A stretch of DNA of 64,000 nt. Source: an uncultured Vampirovibrio sp. Its GTDB lineage: Bacteria; Cyanobacteriota; Vampirovibrionia; Gastranaerophilales; Gastranaerophilaceae. Where the stretch lies: the NCBI GenBank assembly GCA_910577515.1, contig CAJTLW010000009.1, positions 28,961 through 92,960 on the forward strand, written 5' to 3'. The notes below the pieces were generated by a model. That model was not told the origin of the DNA. It was given only the letters and a program-made list of their open reading frames with translations, and did no database searches. The position numbers and the translations under genes are program-made. Positions 10,023 through 18,017 of this stretch are shown here, piece by piece (position 1 is the stretch's first letter; every line of letters starts with the position of its first letter).

Positions 10023-10187
10023 ATGAATATCAAGGAATTTTTAAAAGAATTAAATAAAAAGATAAATCATTACGACAAAACTGCCAAAAATCCGTTTTTA
10101 GAGTATAACTATGCGCATAACCCCTTTAAAAGCGCAATAAGAGAAACCCGTGTGTGGGTAGAAAAACCGGATTCAGATTGCAAATAA
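10023..10187 (+). CDS. Small hypothetical protein
   Basis: About 54 residues starting at MNIKEFLKELNKK: a charged helical N-terminus, then an aromatic/polar tail. A TTG at 9951 could extend it to 78 residues, but the ATG at 10023 with a purine-rich site (gagtgg) 8 bases upstream is a better start. No recognisable domain. It ends one base before the convergent ABC ATPase gene. Coding status is uncertain. Confidence 0.4.
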   Translation: MNIKEFLKELNKKINHYDKTAKNPFLEYNYAHNPFKSAIRETRVWVEKPDSDCK

Positions 10188-10188
10188 A

Positions 10189-11268
10189 CTAAACTATCCT
10201 CTGTTTTGTTTCAATGTCAAAAAAGTGCAAATCACTAATATCAATCGTAAAATCAGCAGCGGCGCCAATATTTATTTTTGAACTCACCTTTGCAACAACA
10301 GGGGTTTCATCCAATTTAAAATGAATATGGCGTTCTCCGCCAATGGTTTCAATCTCATCTATATTCACATGCATTCTAATACCTGTAGGGATAATGCTTT
10401 CAACAAAGTGCGGTTCAAAGCTTTCAGGGCGGATACCGACTAAGATTTTTTTCCTGTCTCCCAAGAGGTTTTTATTAAACTCATTAAGAGTTATCATTAC
10501 TCTGTCAAAGCACAAAACATTATCATTCAAAACAGCAGGGATAATATTCATTGGCATATTACCCATAAACGTTGCAACAAAGGTATTGGCAGGATAATTA
10601 AAAATATCTTCTGCAGAACCTGCCTGCTGAATTTTTCCTTCATTTAAAATAACAATTTTATCACCCATAGTGAGTGCTTCTGTCTGGTCATGGGTAACAT
10701 AAATAAACGTAGTGTCTAATTTTTCATGAAGTTTTTTAATTTCATAACGCATCTGAACACGAAGTTTGGCATCTAAATTAGATAACGGCTCGTCCATCAA
10801 AAACACTTCAGGTTCACGAACAATTGCCCTGCCTAAAGCAACCCTTTGTCTTTGCCCGCCGGATAACTCTTTTGGTTTTCTTTTTAAATATTCACCTAAA
10901 CCAAGTATTTCAGAGGCCTCTTCTACCTTTTTTTTAATATCATTTTTCTTCATTTTCCTTAATTTTAAAGGAAAAGCAATGTTGTCATAAACAGAAAGGT
11001 GCGGATAAAGCGCATAGCTTTGAAAAACAAAGGCTATGTTCCTATCTTTAGGGTGAATATTATTTGATAGCTTGCCATCAATATAAAGGTTTCCTGAGTC
11101 AGGTGTTTCTAATCCCGCAATCATTCTGAGCAATGTTGATTTTCCACATCCCGAAGCACCAACAAGCACACAAAACTCTTTATCCTCAATGGATAAATTT
11201 ATATCAGAAAGAATTGTTTTCTTGCCAAAAGTTTTTGAAATGCCTTCTAAATCTACCTTAGACACCAA
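10189..11268 (-). CDS. Carbohydrate-type ABC transporter ATPase (UgpC/MsmK/MalK family)
   Basis: 359 residues, standard for the family. Walker A GASGCGKST (about 38-46), Q-loop in FVFQSYALYPHLSVYDNI, signature LSGGQRQRV, Walker B VFLMDEPLSNLD and switch His in YVTHDQTEA are all intact. A C-terminal regulatory TOBE/OB region (about 240-359) is present, as in MalK and UgpC. No permease or binding-protein gene lies nearby, so it may be a shared ATPase energising several sugar importers, as MsmK does in Gram-positive bacteria (inference). Its start follows the degenerate kinase stop by 7 bases. Confidence 0.9.
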   Translation of the reverse strand: MVSKVDLEGISKTFGKKTILSDINLSIEDKEFCVLVGASGCGKSTLLRMIAGLETPDSGNLYIDGKLSNNIHPKDRNIAFVFQSYALYPHLSVYDNIAFPLKLRKMKKNDIKKKVEEASEILGLGEYLKRKPKELSGGQRQRVALGRAIVREPEVFLMDEPLSNLDAKLRVQMRYEIKKLHEKLDTTFIYVTHDQTEALTMGDKIVILNEGKIQQAGSAEDIFNYPANTFVATFMGNMPMNIIPAVLNDNVLCFDRVMITLNEFNKNLLGDRKKILVGIRPESFEPHFVESIIPTGIRMHVNIDEIETIGGERHIHFKLDETPVVAKVSSKINIGAAADFTIDISDLHFFDIETKQRIV

Positions 11269-11275
11269 AATCCCC

Positions 11276-12424
11276 CTAAGAATTTAATTTTTCAATAGGA
11301 ACAAGAATAGCCACCATTGTGCCTGCCCCTGCCTTAGAATACACCCAAACATCACCTTTAAAATATTTAATGTGTTTTTTAACCAGAGGATAGGTCATTT
11401 TAATTCCTATCGGGTGCTTATTTGGCGAATTATCTATAAAGTAAGGATTAAAGACATTTTCTAATTGCTCGGGCGTCAAAGAAAAGCTTGTATCTTTGAT
11501 TTCAAACATTGCAAACTGCTTTTTAATGTTTTCATCAGTAACATCATAGCCATTTGCCTGCAAAAATTCTAACGGAGGGTTTCCGGCATTAAAGGTTACC
11601 GTTCCTAAATTTGAACACTTATAGGAAATATTCAGTATATTTTTCACTACTTCTTCAATAACAACGGGGTCTAAATACGCACCACGTGTGGTTAAAGCAG
11701 AAAAATCATATTTAAAAACAATCTTTTTAGATTCTAAAAGAGGTTCGTATGTTTTTGCAACGCTCGTTAATAAATCAACAATATCAAAGGTTTTATATTC
11801 ATATTTATAAAGCCCTGATTCTAATTTAAAGAAATCAAACATTTTTTCTAAATCAAAAGATAAATCCTTTGAATTTTTATTAATAATACTTACATATTTT
11901 TCCTGTTTTTCAATTAAATGTCCGCCAATTCCCTCCAGAAGTGCTTTTGAAAAACCTACAACAGAATCAAGCGAAGAAATTATTTCTGGAGAAATCTCGC
12001 AAAGGAAAGAATTTTTTTCATCAATGATTTTCTTTGCAATCTCAAATTCGCCATTTACAACATTTTGCATCTTGTAATTTTGCGTAACGTTTCTTATGGT
12101 AACAAACACCCTGTCGTTTTCAAGGTCTTTAGCCGCAGCCACTTCAACAAACACATCTTCTTCTCTTGCTGTTTGGGCTTTTGTAATAGAAGGAGCCTTC
12201 TGGGCAACAATTTTATTCAATAAACCGCTTCCACCCTGAATATATTCTGAAAAATACTGCCCCACCATATCAAATCTTGAGTATCCAAACAATTCAACAA
12301 TTTTTAAGTTTACATCCAAAATTCTGCCATCCATTGACACAATAAATATACCATCAGGGTAAATATTAAACATATCGTCTTTTTTTGGCCTTGCAAAATT
12401 TGAAAAAAGGGCAAACAAATTCAT
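11276..12424 (-). CDS. PAS-domain protein with degenerate histidine-kinase core
   Basis: 382 residues. A PAS domain (about 18-120: YPDGIFIVSMDGRILDVN) is followed by a HisKA-like helical pair and a HATPase-like domain. The H-box that normally reads SHELRTPL is here SPEIISSLDS, so the phospho-accepting His is Pro. The N-box Asn survives (KNILNISYK) and an Asp remains at the G1 position (IKDTSFSL), but the G1 glycines are lost and the G2 loop is only PIGIKM. It cannot autophosphorylate by the usual route and probably acts as a sensor or scaffold. No membrane segment. It is upstream of, and 7 bases from, the ABC ATPase gene, so cotranscription is likely. Confidence 0.75.
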   Translation of the reverse strand: MNLFALFSNFARPKKDDMFNIYPDGIFIVSMDGRILDVNLKIVELFGYSRFDMVGQYFSEYIQGGSGLLNKIVAQKAPSITKAQTAREEDVFVEVAAAKDLENDRVFVTIRNVTQNYKMQNVVNGEFEIAKKIIDEKNSFLCEISPEIISSLDSVVGFSKALLEGIGGHLIEKQEKYVSIINKNSKDLSFDLEKMFDFFKLESGLYKYEYKTFDIVDLLTSVAKTYEPLLESKKIVFKYDFSALTTRGAYLDPVVIEEVVKNILNISYKCSNLGTVTFNAGNPPLEFLQANGYDVTDENIKKQFAMFEIKDTSFSLTPEQLENVFNPYFIDNSPNKHPIGIKMTYPLVKKHIKYFKGDVWVYSKAGAGTMVAILVPIEKLNS

Positions 12425-12481
12425 AATTTTATTTTCCGTCTATTCTTTTTTATTAACATTACTCAATAATCTTAACATAAC

Positions 12482-12508
12482 TTGACAAAAATTGAAACAG
12501 GGTAAAAT
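12482..12508 (+). promoter_or_regulatory. Candidate promoter in the 12.4-12.6 kb divergent region
   Basis: A consensus TTGACA (12482-12487) with TAAAAT at 12503-12508. The 15-base spacer is short. The start point would fall at the inverted repeat at 12513-12540, which could be an operator. A separate TATAAT lies at 12569-12574, closer to the STAS-like gene. Confidence 0.35.
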
Positions 12509-12512
12509 CATA

Positions 12513-12540
12513 CTAAAGTTGGATATTAATTCAACTTTAG
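12513..12540. promoter_or_regulatory. Perfect 9-bp inverted repeat upstream of the STAS-like gene
   Basis: Arms ctaaagttg (12513-12521) and caactttag (12532-12540) with a 10-base AT spacer. A T-rich stretch with six Ts in a row follows at 12549-12554. It could be a repressor site beside the TTGACA promoter or a weak leader terminator. Confidence 0.45.
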
Positions 12541-12595
12541 CTTAATTCTTTTTTGTCTTAAAAAACGTTATAATAGCAGCAAAGGATGGCGAAAG

Positions 12596-12946
12596 ATGAT
12601 TTTAACTAAAAAAAAGAAGGGATTTTATATCCTTAACATTTTTAACAACAATTCTGAAGTAAATTTGGATGATAACATCTTAGGTGAAATTCATTCAATA
12701 ATTTCAAAAATTAAAAACGCAAAAGCTCGCATTGCACTTGACTTAAGCAATGTTTCCGCTATTACAAGCATTGATTTTTTGAGCTTCATTAATTCAAACA
12801 ATTTAAACATTTTATCCCTTTCTCCGCACCTTTTAGCCTGGCTTTCTTTGGCATCAAAAGGCTTTTTACCGCCTGTTTTCTTAAGCGAGGCAGATTTTAT
12901 TTCAAAAAAAAGACAGTTTGTAAAAAGAAATTTTTATATTGTTTAA
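12596..12946 (+). CDS. STAS-like (anti-sigma antagonist fold) protein
   Basis: 116 residues. The central pattern RIALDLSNVSAITSIDFLSFI resembles the strand-helix core of STAS domains (DLSxVxxxDSxG), with the polar Ser-Ile-Asp near the usual phosphorylation loop but without the classic Asp-Ser-Ser-Gly. The C-terminus is basic and diverged. It may bind a partner protein or nucleotide; no anti-sigma kinase is adjacent, although the PAS/kinase-like gene is divergent from it. ATG with aaagga about 9 bases upstream. Confidence 0.5.
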   Translation: MILTKKKKGFYILNIFNNNSEVNLDDNILGEIHSIISKIKNAKARIALDLSNVSAITSIDFLSFINSNNLNILSLSPHLLAWLSLASKGFLPPVFLSEADFISKKRQFVKRNFYIV

Positions 12947-12964
12947 TTTTAAAGCTTTTTTGCT

Positions 12965-13016
12965 AAAATATTGCTTGGAATATGACATCATTAATGTTGA
13001 CACCAAGCAATATTTT
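12965..13016. promoter_or_regulatory. 14-bp inverted repeat spanning the start of the first PiT-like gene
   Basis: Perfect arms at 12965-12978 (aaaatattgcttgg) and 13003-13016, separated by 24 bases that contain the ATG at 12982. The left arm also covers the likely -10 (TAAAAT, 12964-12969). It could be an operator at the promoter, or an RNA hairpin exposing or hiding the start codon. A weaker version (gcttgg 14021-14026 with ccaagc 14052-14057) spans the start of the second copy. Confidence 0.5.
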
Positions 13017-13983
13017 TATGATTTCAGGGTTTGTTTTATCCCTCTATACTTGTGTTTCAAATGATGTCATACAAACACTCGGCACCTTTTTATCTTCAAC
13101 AAAAGACCGCCCCGTATGGCAGGTTTGGCTTTTTACAAGCACAGTTTTAGTTATAACCTTTGTGGTTGGTTGGCTTATAAATGACGGAGATATGGCATTT
13201 GGTTTGCTGGATAGAATTCCACATCCTGAAACCTTTTACTGGTGGCACATTTTACCCCCTTTGATACTCTTATATTTAACCAAAAAAGGCATCCCTGTTG
13301 CTACATCATTTTTAATTATAAGCATCTTTTCATCAAATACCATAATAGGGATGATGATTGCAAAATCTTTTATGGGATACGTTGCAGCCCTTGTTGTTTC
13401 GCTTATTTTATACTTTTTTATAGCACGAAGAGTTGAGAAAATCTTTCTTTATATGAAAAATAAACCAGTCTCAATCGGCTGGGTTATTACAAAATGGCTA
13501 TCTACGGCAATTCTTTGGACAGCCTGGCTCCTGCAGGATGGTTCCAAAATTTTTGTATATCTTCCAAGAAAGCTTGATTTAGCACAAATGATAATCTGTC
13601 TTGTTATTTTTACAGGGCTTTTATTTATTATTTGTTATAGAAGAGGCGGCGAAATTCAAAATATAATTAAACTTAAGACAAATACTCAAGATATCCGCTC
13701 TGCTACCATTATAGATATAGTTTATGCAGGCATTTTGATTTATTTTTTAAATATGAATAATATTCCCATGTCTACAACCTGGGTGTTCTTAGGGGTTTTA
13801 GCAGGGCGTGAAATTGCTCTTTACAACAGGCTGCGTTTTATAACAGAAAAGAAGGTATATAAATACATTTTAAAAGATTTTACAAAGGCTATAATCGGGC
13901 TTATAGTCTCAATTTTGGTTGTTCTTGTAATAAATTATTTTGACAAAATCTGCGCACTTGTTCAAAATTATCTCAATTTGTAA
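12982..13983 (+). CDS. PiT-like inorganic phosphate permease, copy 1
   Basis: 333 residues with about nine hydrophobic helices. The N-terminal motif SNDVIQTLGTFLSS resembles the PiT signature (GANDVANAFGT), and two inverted-topology Ser/Thr motifs are present, IPVATSFLIIS and PMSTTWVFLGVLAGRE, as in phosphate:cation symporters. This suggests uptake of phosphate or another oxyanion, a family-level inference. It is followed 47 bases later by a close paralogue. The start is supported by its conservation in both copies (MT-L-LTPS-IF); only a weak GGA precedes it. Confidence 0.75.
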   Translation: MTSLMLTPSNIFMISGFVLSLYTCVSNDVIQTLGTFLSSTKDRPVWQVWLFTSTVLVITFVVGWLINDGDMAFGLLDRIPHPETFYWWHILPPLILLYLTKKGIPVATSFLIISIFSSNTIIGMMIAKSFMGYVAALVVSLILYFFIARRVEKIFLYMKNKPVSIGWVITKWLSTAILWTAWLLQDGSKIFVYLPRKLDLAQMIICLVIFTGLLFIICYRRGGEIQNIIKLKTNTQDIRSATIIDIVYAGILIYFLNMNNIPMSTTWVFLGVLAGREIALYNRLRFITEKKVYKYILKDFTKAIIGLIVSILVVLVINYFDKICALVQNYLNL

Positions 13984-13991
13984 AATTTTCT

Positions 13992-14018
13992 TTGACTTTT
14001 TAATTTTTCTGATAAAAT
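13992..14018 (+). promoter_or_regulatory. Candidate promoter of PiT-like copy 2
   Basis: TTGACT (13992-13997) and TAAAAT (14013-14018) with a 15-base spacer. The -10 ends 12 bases before the ATG, the same gap as in copy 1, so the message would have almost no leader. Confidence 0.4.
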
Positions 14019-14030
14019 GGGCTTGGAAGT

Positions 14031-15032
14031 ATGACATTACTATCATTAACACCAAGCGATATTTTTATGATTTTGGGGTTTACTTTATCCCTCTACACTT
14101 GTGTTTCAAATGATGTTATACAAACGCTTGGCACATTTTTATCCAGCAACCAAAACAGACCATTTTGGGTTTTATGGATTTTTTCAGGCACAGTACTGGT
14201 TTTAACCTTTGTATTAGGATGGTACTTTAACGATGGCGATATGTCCTTTGGAAGGCTTGCCAAAATCCCTTTTGCAGGCGAATTCTACTGGTATCATATT
14301 CTTCCGCCTGTTGTAATTATTCTTTTAACAAGAAAAGGTGTCCCTGTATCAACCACATTTCTCATTTTAAGCGTATTTTCATCTAATACCGTAATCGGTT
14401 TAATGCTTGCAAAATCTTTCTTTGGTTATGTTCTAGCCTTTATTTGCGCCTTTGTGCTTTATTTTATTATTGCAAGACCTGTTGAAAAAATATTTTTATA
14501 TACAAAAGACAGAACCCCCTCAAAACGCTGGATTTTAGCCAAATGGGGTGCAACGGCGTTTTTATGGTCTCAATGGCTCATGCAGGATGCGGCAAATTTA
14601 TTTGTATACCTTCCAAGAAAACTCGATTTAGGGCAGATGCTGCTTTCCATGGGTGCTTTTGTACTGCTTTTAGGAATTGTTTGCTACAAAAGAGGCGGAG
14701 AAATTCAAAATATTTTGAAACTCAAAACAAACACTCAAGATATTCGCTCTGCAACTATTATAGACTGCGTTTACGCCTGTATTTTAATGTATTTTCAACA
14801 TGTAAATAATGTTCCAATGTCTACAACATGGGTATTTATCGGGCTTTTAGCAGGTCGCGAAGTTGCAATGTATAATAGAATCCGTTTTGAAACCCAAAAA
14901 AAGGTGTACAAGCACGTTGCAAAAGACCTTTTAAAAACCATAATAGGGCTTATTGTTTCAATTGCAGTCGTTGCATTGATTAATCATTTTGATAAAATCT
15001 ATAATCTTTTAGATTACTATTTTAACCTATAA
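14031..15032 (+). CDS. PiT-like inorganic phosphate permease, copy 2
   Basis: 333 residues, the same length as copy 1 and clearly its tandem duplicate: long stretches such as CVSNDVIQTLGTFLSS and KLKTNTQDIRSATIID are identical, while loops differ. It has the same SNDV and PMSTTWVFIG motifs expected of a phosphate permease-like carrier. Promoter-proximal sequence was duplicated too, including the GCTTGG start region. Retention of two full-length copies suggests different regulation or affinity (inference). Confidence 0.75.
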   Translation: MTLLSLTPSDIFMILGFTLSLYTCVSNDVIQTLGTFLSSNQNRPFWVLWIFSGTVLVLTFVLGWYFNDGDMSFGRLAKIPFAGEFYWYHILPPVVIILLTRKGVPVSTTFLILSVFSSNTVIGLMLAKSFFGYVLAFICAFVLYFIIARPVEKIFLYTKDRTPSKRWILAKWGATAFLWSQWLMQDAANLFVYLPRKLDLGQMLLSMGAFVLLLGIVCYKRGGEIQNILKLKTNTQDIRSATIIDCVYACILMYFQHVNNVPMSTTWVFIGLLAGREVAMYNRIRFETQKKVYKHVAKDLLKTIIGLIVSIAVVALINHFDKIYNLLDYYFNL

Positions 15033-15059
15033 AATAATGTAACCTTGTAAGGAGTTAAC

Positions 15060-15701
15060 GTGAAAAAAATTTATCTGTTGCTTGTTCTATGTTCCATTTT
15101 GGGCTGTACCGGTTGTGCCATAAGTGCAAAACCAGACTTGTCTTATAATGTCCAAAAGTTTGTAAACCTTGAAACAAAAGGGGAAAGAGATAAAGCACTT
15201 GATATATATAAAAACTTCACCGATGCTGAAAAAACAGAATTTGCACAATATTTAGAGGAAAATCAGGAAAAATTTCCGCCATTTTATTTTGTTGCAATGG
15301 CCGATTTTGTCTTTAAAACCGACAAAAATAAGGCGGTATTGTGGTATAACGTTGGTAAAATGCGCTCAATGCAGGATGTTCGTATGTGCGAAGATAAAAC
15401 AGCACGCGGTCAAACCGCTATGTACTCACTCATTGCACCCAATACTACAGGATATATGCAGCAAACCCAAAAAAACGGGGATAAGAATTATATGATTTCA
15501 ACCCTAAAAGAAGTGCTGGCCTGGGATAAGGCGCATCCAAAACGTGTAAGCCCGATTTGGTCTTGTTATCATGGCGCACAAGTTTTCTATAAACCTGGTC
15601 CTCCGGCTCTGCTTCCAAAAAGTGAATTTCCAAAAATTCAAAAAGAAGTACGCAAAAATTTTGAAGAATTGATTAAATTATTGGAAGAAGGAAAAATTTA
15701 A
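15060..15701 (+). CDS. Putative lipoprotein, unknown function
   Basis: 213 residues from a GTG start with a strong ribosome site (aaggag). The N-terminus is a lipoprotein-type signal: two Lys, a hydrophobic run, then ILGC (Cys16) and TGC (Cys19), either of which could be lipidated. The mature part is soluble and hydrophilic with three further Cys; TPR/SEL1-like helical character is possible (DKALDIYKNFTDAEK) but not certain. It follows the permease pair by 27 bases and may be cotranscribed. I do not recognise a family. Confidence 0.65.
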   Translation: MKKIYLLLVLCSILGCTGCAISAKPDLSYNVQKFVNLETKGERDKALDIYKNFTDAEKTEFAQYLEENQEKFPPFYFVAMADFVFKTDKNKAVLWYNVGKMRSMQDVRMCEDKTARGQTAMYSLIAPNTTGYMQQTQKNGDKNYMISTLKEVLAWDKAHPKRVSPIWSCYHGAQVFYKPGPPALLPKSEFPKIQKEVRKNFEELIKLLEEGKI

Positions 15702-16796
15702 TCATTCTTTCTTGTTAAAATCCAGGCTGTATAAGAATTCTGCAAGATCATAGGCTTTTATTTTCCTGTTTTTTCGCTTATTTAAGCCGTATTTTAAACT
15801 CCAAAGACAGGTGGGGCAAGCAGTTAAGATAATATCAACATTCGTCTTTATAACATCATCAATTTTTTTTGAAGATAAAATATCTGCTGTGCGGGGGTGC
15901 CTTGTAAAAAAATCTCCTCCAAAACCACAGCACTCATCGGGATTTTCAAGGCTCTTATAAGTAACGTTTTCAATATTTTTTAATATATTTTCAATGTCAG
16001 ATAGCTGAATACCGGCACTTTTGAGGTGACAGGGATTATGAAATGCAACCTTAACGGGCCTTTTGGATGTTATTTTGTGGGTTTGCATAAAATTTTTATA
16101 AAGCTCAGTGTAAAATACCAGCCTATCCTTGGTTTTAGGGTTATTAAACTTGTAAGATTTCACGCTGGATAAGCAAGTAGCACAGTTAAACACCACTAAA
16201 CCATCGGTATTTTCTATCATTTCAGCGTTTCTAGCCTCTACAGCCCTGTATACATCTAAGTTTCCCTTGCTTTTGAATGGTATACCACAACACTCAAAAT
16301 CTCCACGTATAAACTCAAAAGGCAGCCGAAAATCAGGATTGATACACTTTGAGAGGCATCCGTTAAAATGAATAAGGTTTTTATTAAATTTTTCAACATA
16401 GTGTTTTTTGCCCAAAACTATTGATTTTACAGGATGTTTCGCCCTATAAAAACATTTAAGTGCAAAAATTTTCATTTTTAAAAAAAATTCACCGTAAAAA
16501 ATTTTTTCAAAAAAAGTCAAATTCTCATACCTTATTTTTTCAAAAACTCCAATAGCCTCAATCCCTGATGGACATTGGGTTTTACATTTTTCACACCCTA
16601 AACAGTAGTCTACACTTGATTTTAAACGCTTTGTCCATTTTAATTCACCTCTAATTAACCCCAAAAGCTGCAAGAATTTTCCCCGAATAAGCGTGTTTTC
16701 AGTGCATTTTGCCTTATATACAGGGCAAATTTCCGCACATAGCCCGCATCTTGAACATTTTATAACATCATTTTCTGTTTTTTTATCTATATTCAT
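15702..16796 (-). CDS. 4Fe-4S/CCG-domain oxidoreductase (GlcF/HdrD-like)
   Basis: 364 residues. Two N-terminal ferredoxin motifs (CSRCGLCAEICP and CLGCEKCKTQCP) bind two 4Fe-4S clusters. Two cysteine-rich CCG domains follow, seen in FNGCLSKC...CCGIPF with CATC and NPCHLK...CCGFGG with CPTC. This is the layout of GlcF, GlpC, LutA and HdrD, which pass electrons from a 2-hydroxyacid or thiol partner to quinone or a disulfide. No flavoprotein partner is encoded beside it, so the substrate is open. It ends directly against the convergent lipoprotein gene. Confidence 0.85.
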   Translation of the reverse strand: MNIDKKTENDVIKCSRCGLCAEICPVYKAKCTENTLIRGKFLQLLGLIRGELKWTKRLKSSVDYCLGCEKCKTQCPSGIEAIGVFEKIRYENLTFFEKIFYGEFFLKMKIFALKCFYRAKHPVKSIVLGKKHYVEKFNKNLIHFNGCLSKCINPDFRLPFEFIRGDFECCGIPFKSKGNLDVYRAVEARNAEMIENTDGLVVFNCATCLSSVKSYKFNNPKTKDRLVFYTELYKNFMQTHKITSKRPVKVAFHNPCHLKSAGIQLSDIENILKNIENVTYKSLENPDECCGFGGDFFTRHPRTADILSSKKIDDVIKTNVDIILTACPTCLWSLKYGLNKRKNRKIKAYDLAEFLYSLDFNKKE

Positions 16797-16807
16797 AATT
16801 TACGTAG

Positions 16808-16813
16808 TATAAT
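16808..16813 (+). promoter_or_regulatory. -10 box directly before the mini-pilin
   Basis: Consensus TATAAT ending 6 bases before the ATG at 16820; transcription would begin at the start codon. No good -35 or Shine-Dalgarno is visible. Confidence 0.35.
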
Positions 16814-16819
16814 TTTATC

Positions 16820-16987
16820 ATGAAAAAAGCTCAATCAATTGTAGAATATGTAATATTATCTGTGGTGACGCTTTTTATTGCAATAGTGGTACTTTGGAGC
16901 TTTAATGTATCGGATTTTGCCTCTATATCTGTATTTGGGGTAAAAACAAACTCTAATACCATTGCAGTACCGCCAATGACACCTTAA
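16820..16987 (+). CDS. Flp-type mini pilin precursor (55 residues)
   Basis: A short gene reading MKKAQSIVEY then a hydrophobic run of about 18 residues (VILSVVTLFIAIVVLW) and a polar tail ending in PPMTP. The A-QSIVEY arrangement (cut after Ala4, Glu at +5, Tyr at +6) is the Flp/Tad class IVb prepilin motif, so it is probably processed by a prepilin peptidase and assembled in the membrane or a thin pilus. No Tad assembly genes are in the window. Divergent from the Fe-S protein gene, 19 bases before the dehydrogenase pair. Confidence 0.65.
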   Translation: MKKAQSIVEYVILSVVTLFIAIVVLWSFNVSDFASISVFGVKTNSNTIAVPPMTP

Positions 16988-17006
16988 TTCATTTGTGTAG
17001 AAAATT

Positions 17007-18017
17007 ATGAAAAGTGCAATTTTAGAAAACGGAAAAGTTTCAATAATTAATATAGAAAAACCGGCTTTAACCAACCCTGGAGCGATTATCAAGGTTTTAG
17101 CCTGCGGCCTTTGCGGCTCGGATATTGTAAAAATACGTCACAATACCAAAAACCCTGATAAAAAGGTGATTTTGGGTCACGAAGTCGTTGGTGAAATTGT
17201 TGAAATAAACACAAATGCCGTTGGAAATTCATATTACAAAGACAATAAAGAACCCTTTAAAGCCGGAGATATCGTAACTTTAGGGCATCATTACCCTTGT
17301 ATGGAGTGCGATTTTTGTAAATCAGGCCATCATTCAATGTGCGAAACTTTTAAATCTGTAAATATAAGCCCTGCGGGCTTTAGCGAATATATATACGTTG
17401 CAAAAGGGCATCTTGAAAACACTGTATTTAAGCTTAAAAATAGCTTAAATATTGAAAATGCAACGTTTATGGAACCTCTATCCTGCTGTATCAGGGCAAT
17501 TCGGCAGGCAGGGTATAATTATAAAGACGATAATCCGCCCCATAATTGTCTTACAATAGGTTTAGGCTCTATCGGGCTTTTAATGTCATTAGGGTTAAAA
17601 GCCTATAATATCAATACATTTGGGCTTGATATTAACCCCGAGAGGCAGACATTTGCAGAAAAATATGGTATAAAATTTGACCAAAATCTGCGCTATGACA
17701 CAATTTTTATGACCTCAGGCTCATATAAAGCAATAGATACTGCATTAAAATACATTAAAGACGGGGGTAAAATCGTTGTATTTTCTTCTGTTGGGGGAGA
17801 TTTTGGATATAAAAATAATGAGATTTATTACAGAGAATTAACTGTTCTTGGCAGCTATTCGCCTGCACCTGTTGATTTAGCGTTATCTTTTGAGCTGCTA
17901 TCACAGGGCATTATTGACCTAAGCGGCATTTCAACATTTTACACACTTGACAATTTGCCTCAAGCGGTTAATGATACTATGTTGAACAGAGTTTTTAAGG
18001 CTTGTGTAAAACTATGA
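17007..18017 (+). CDS. Zinc-dependent medium-chain dehydrogenase
   Basis: 336 residues of the MDR (alcohol/sorbitol/threonine dehydrogenase) family. The catalytic zinc site is seen as CGLCGSD and GHEVVGE; four structural-zinc cysteines in CMECDFCKSGHHSMC; the Rossmann loop as GLGSIGLL. It should oxidise or reduce an alcohol or polyol with NAD(P). Its stop overlaps the next gene's start (ATGA), so the two are translationally coupled. The substrate is unknown; polyol or threonine-like substrates are typical. Confidence 0.85.
   Translation: MKSAILENGKVSIINIEKPALTNPGAIIKVLACGLCGSDIVKIRHNTKNPDKKVILGHEVVGEIVEINTNAVGNSYYKDNKEPFKAGDIVTLGHHYPCMECDFCKSGHHSMCETFKSVNISPAGFSEYIYVAKGHLENTVFKLKNSLNIENATFMEPLSCCIRAIRQAGYNYKDDNPPHNCLTIGLGSIGLLMSLGLKAYNINTFGLDINPERQTFAEKYGIKFDQNLRYDTIFMTSGSYKAIDTALKYIKDGGKIVVFSSVGGDFGYKNNEIYYRELTVLGSYSPAPVDLALSFELLSQGIIDLSGISTFYTLDNLPQAVNDTMLNRVFKACVKL

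Noticed and set aside
16856..17092. Minus-strand reading frame of 78 codons over the mini-pilin and dehydrogenase start
   Set aside because: Antisense to the dehydrogenase and pilin, with no family-like sequence.
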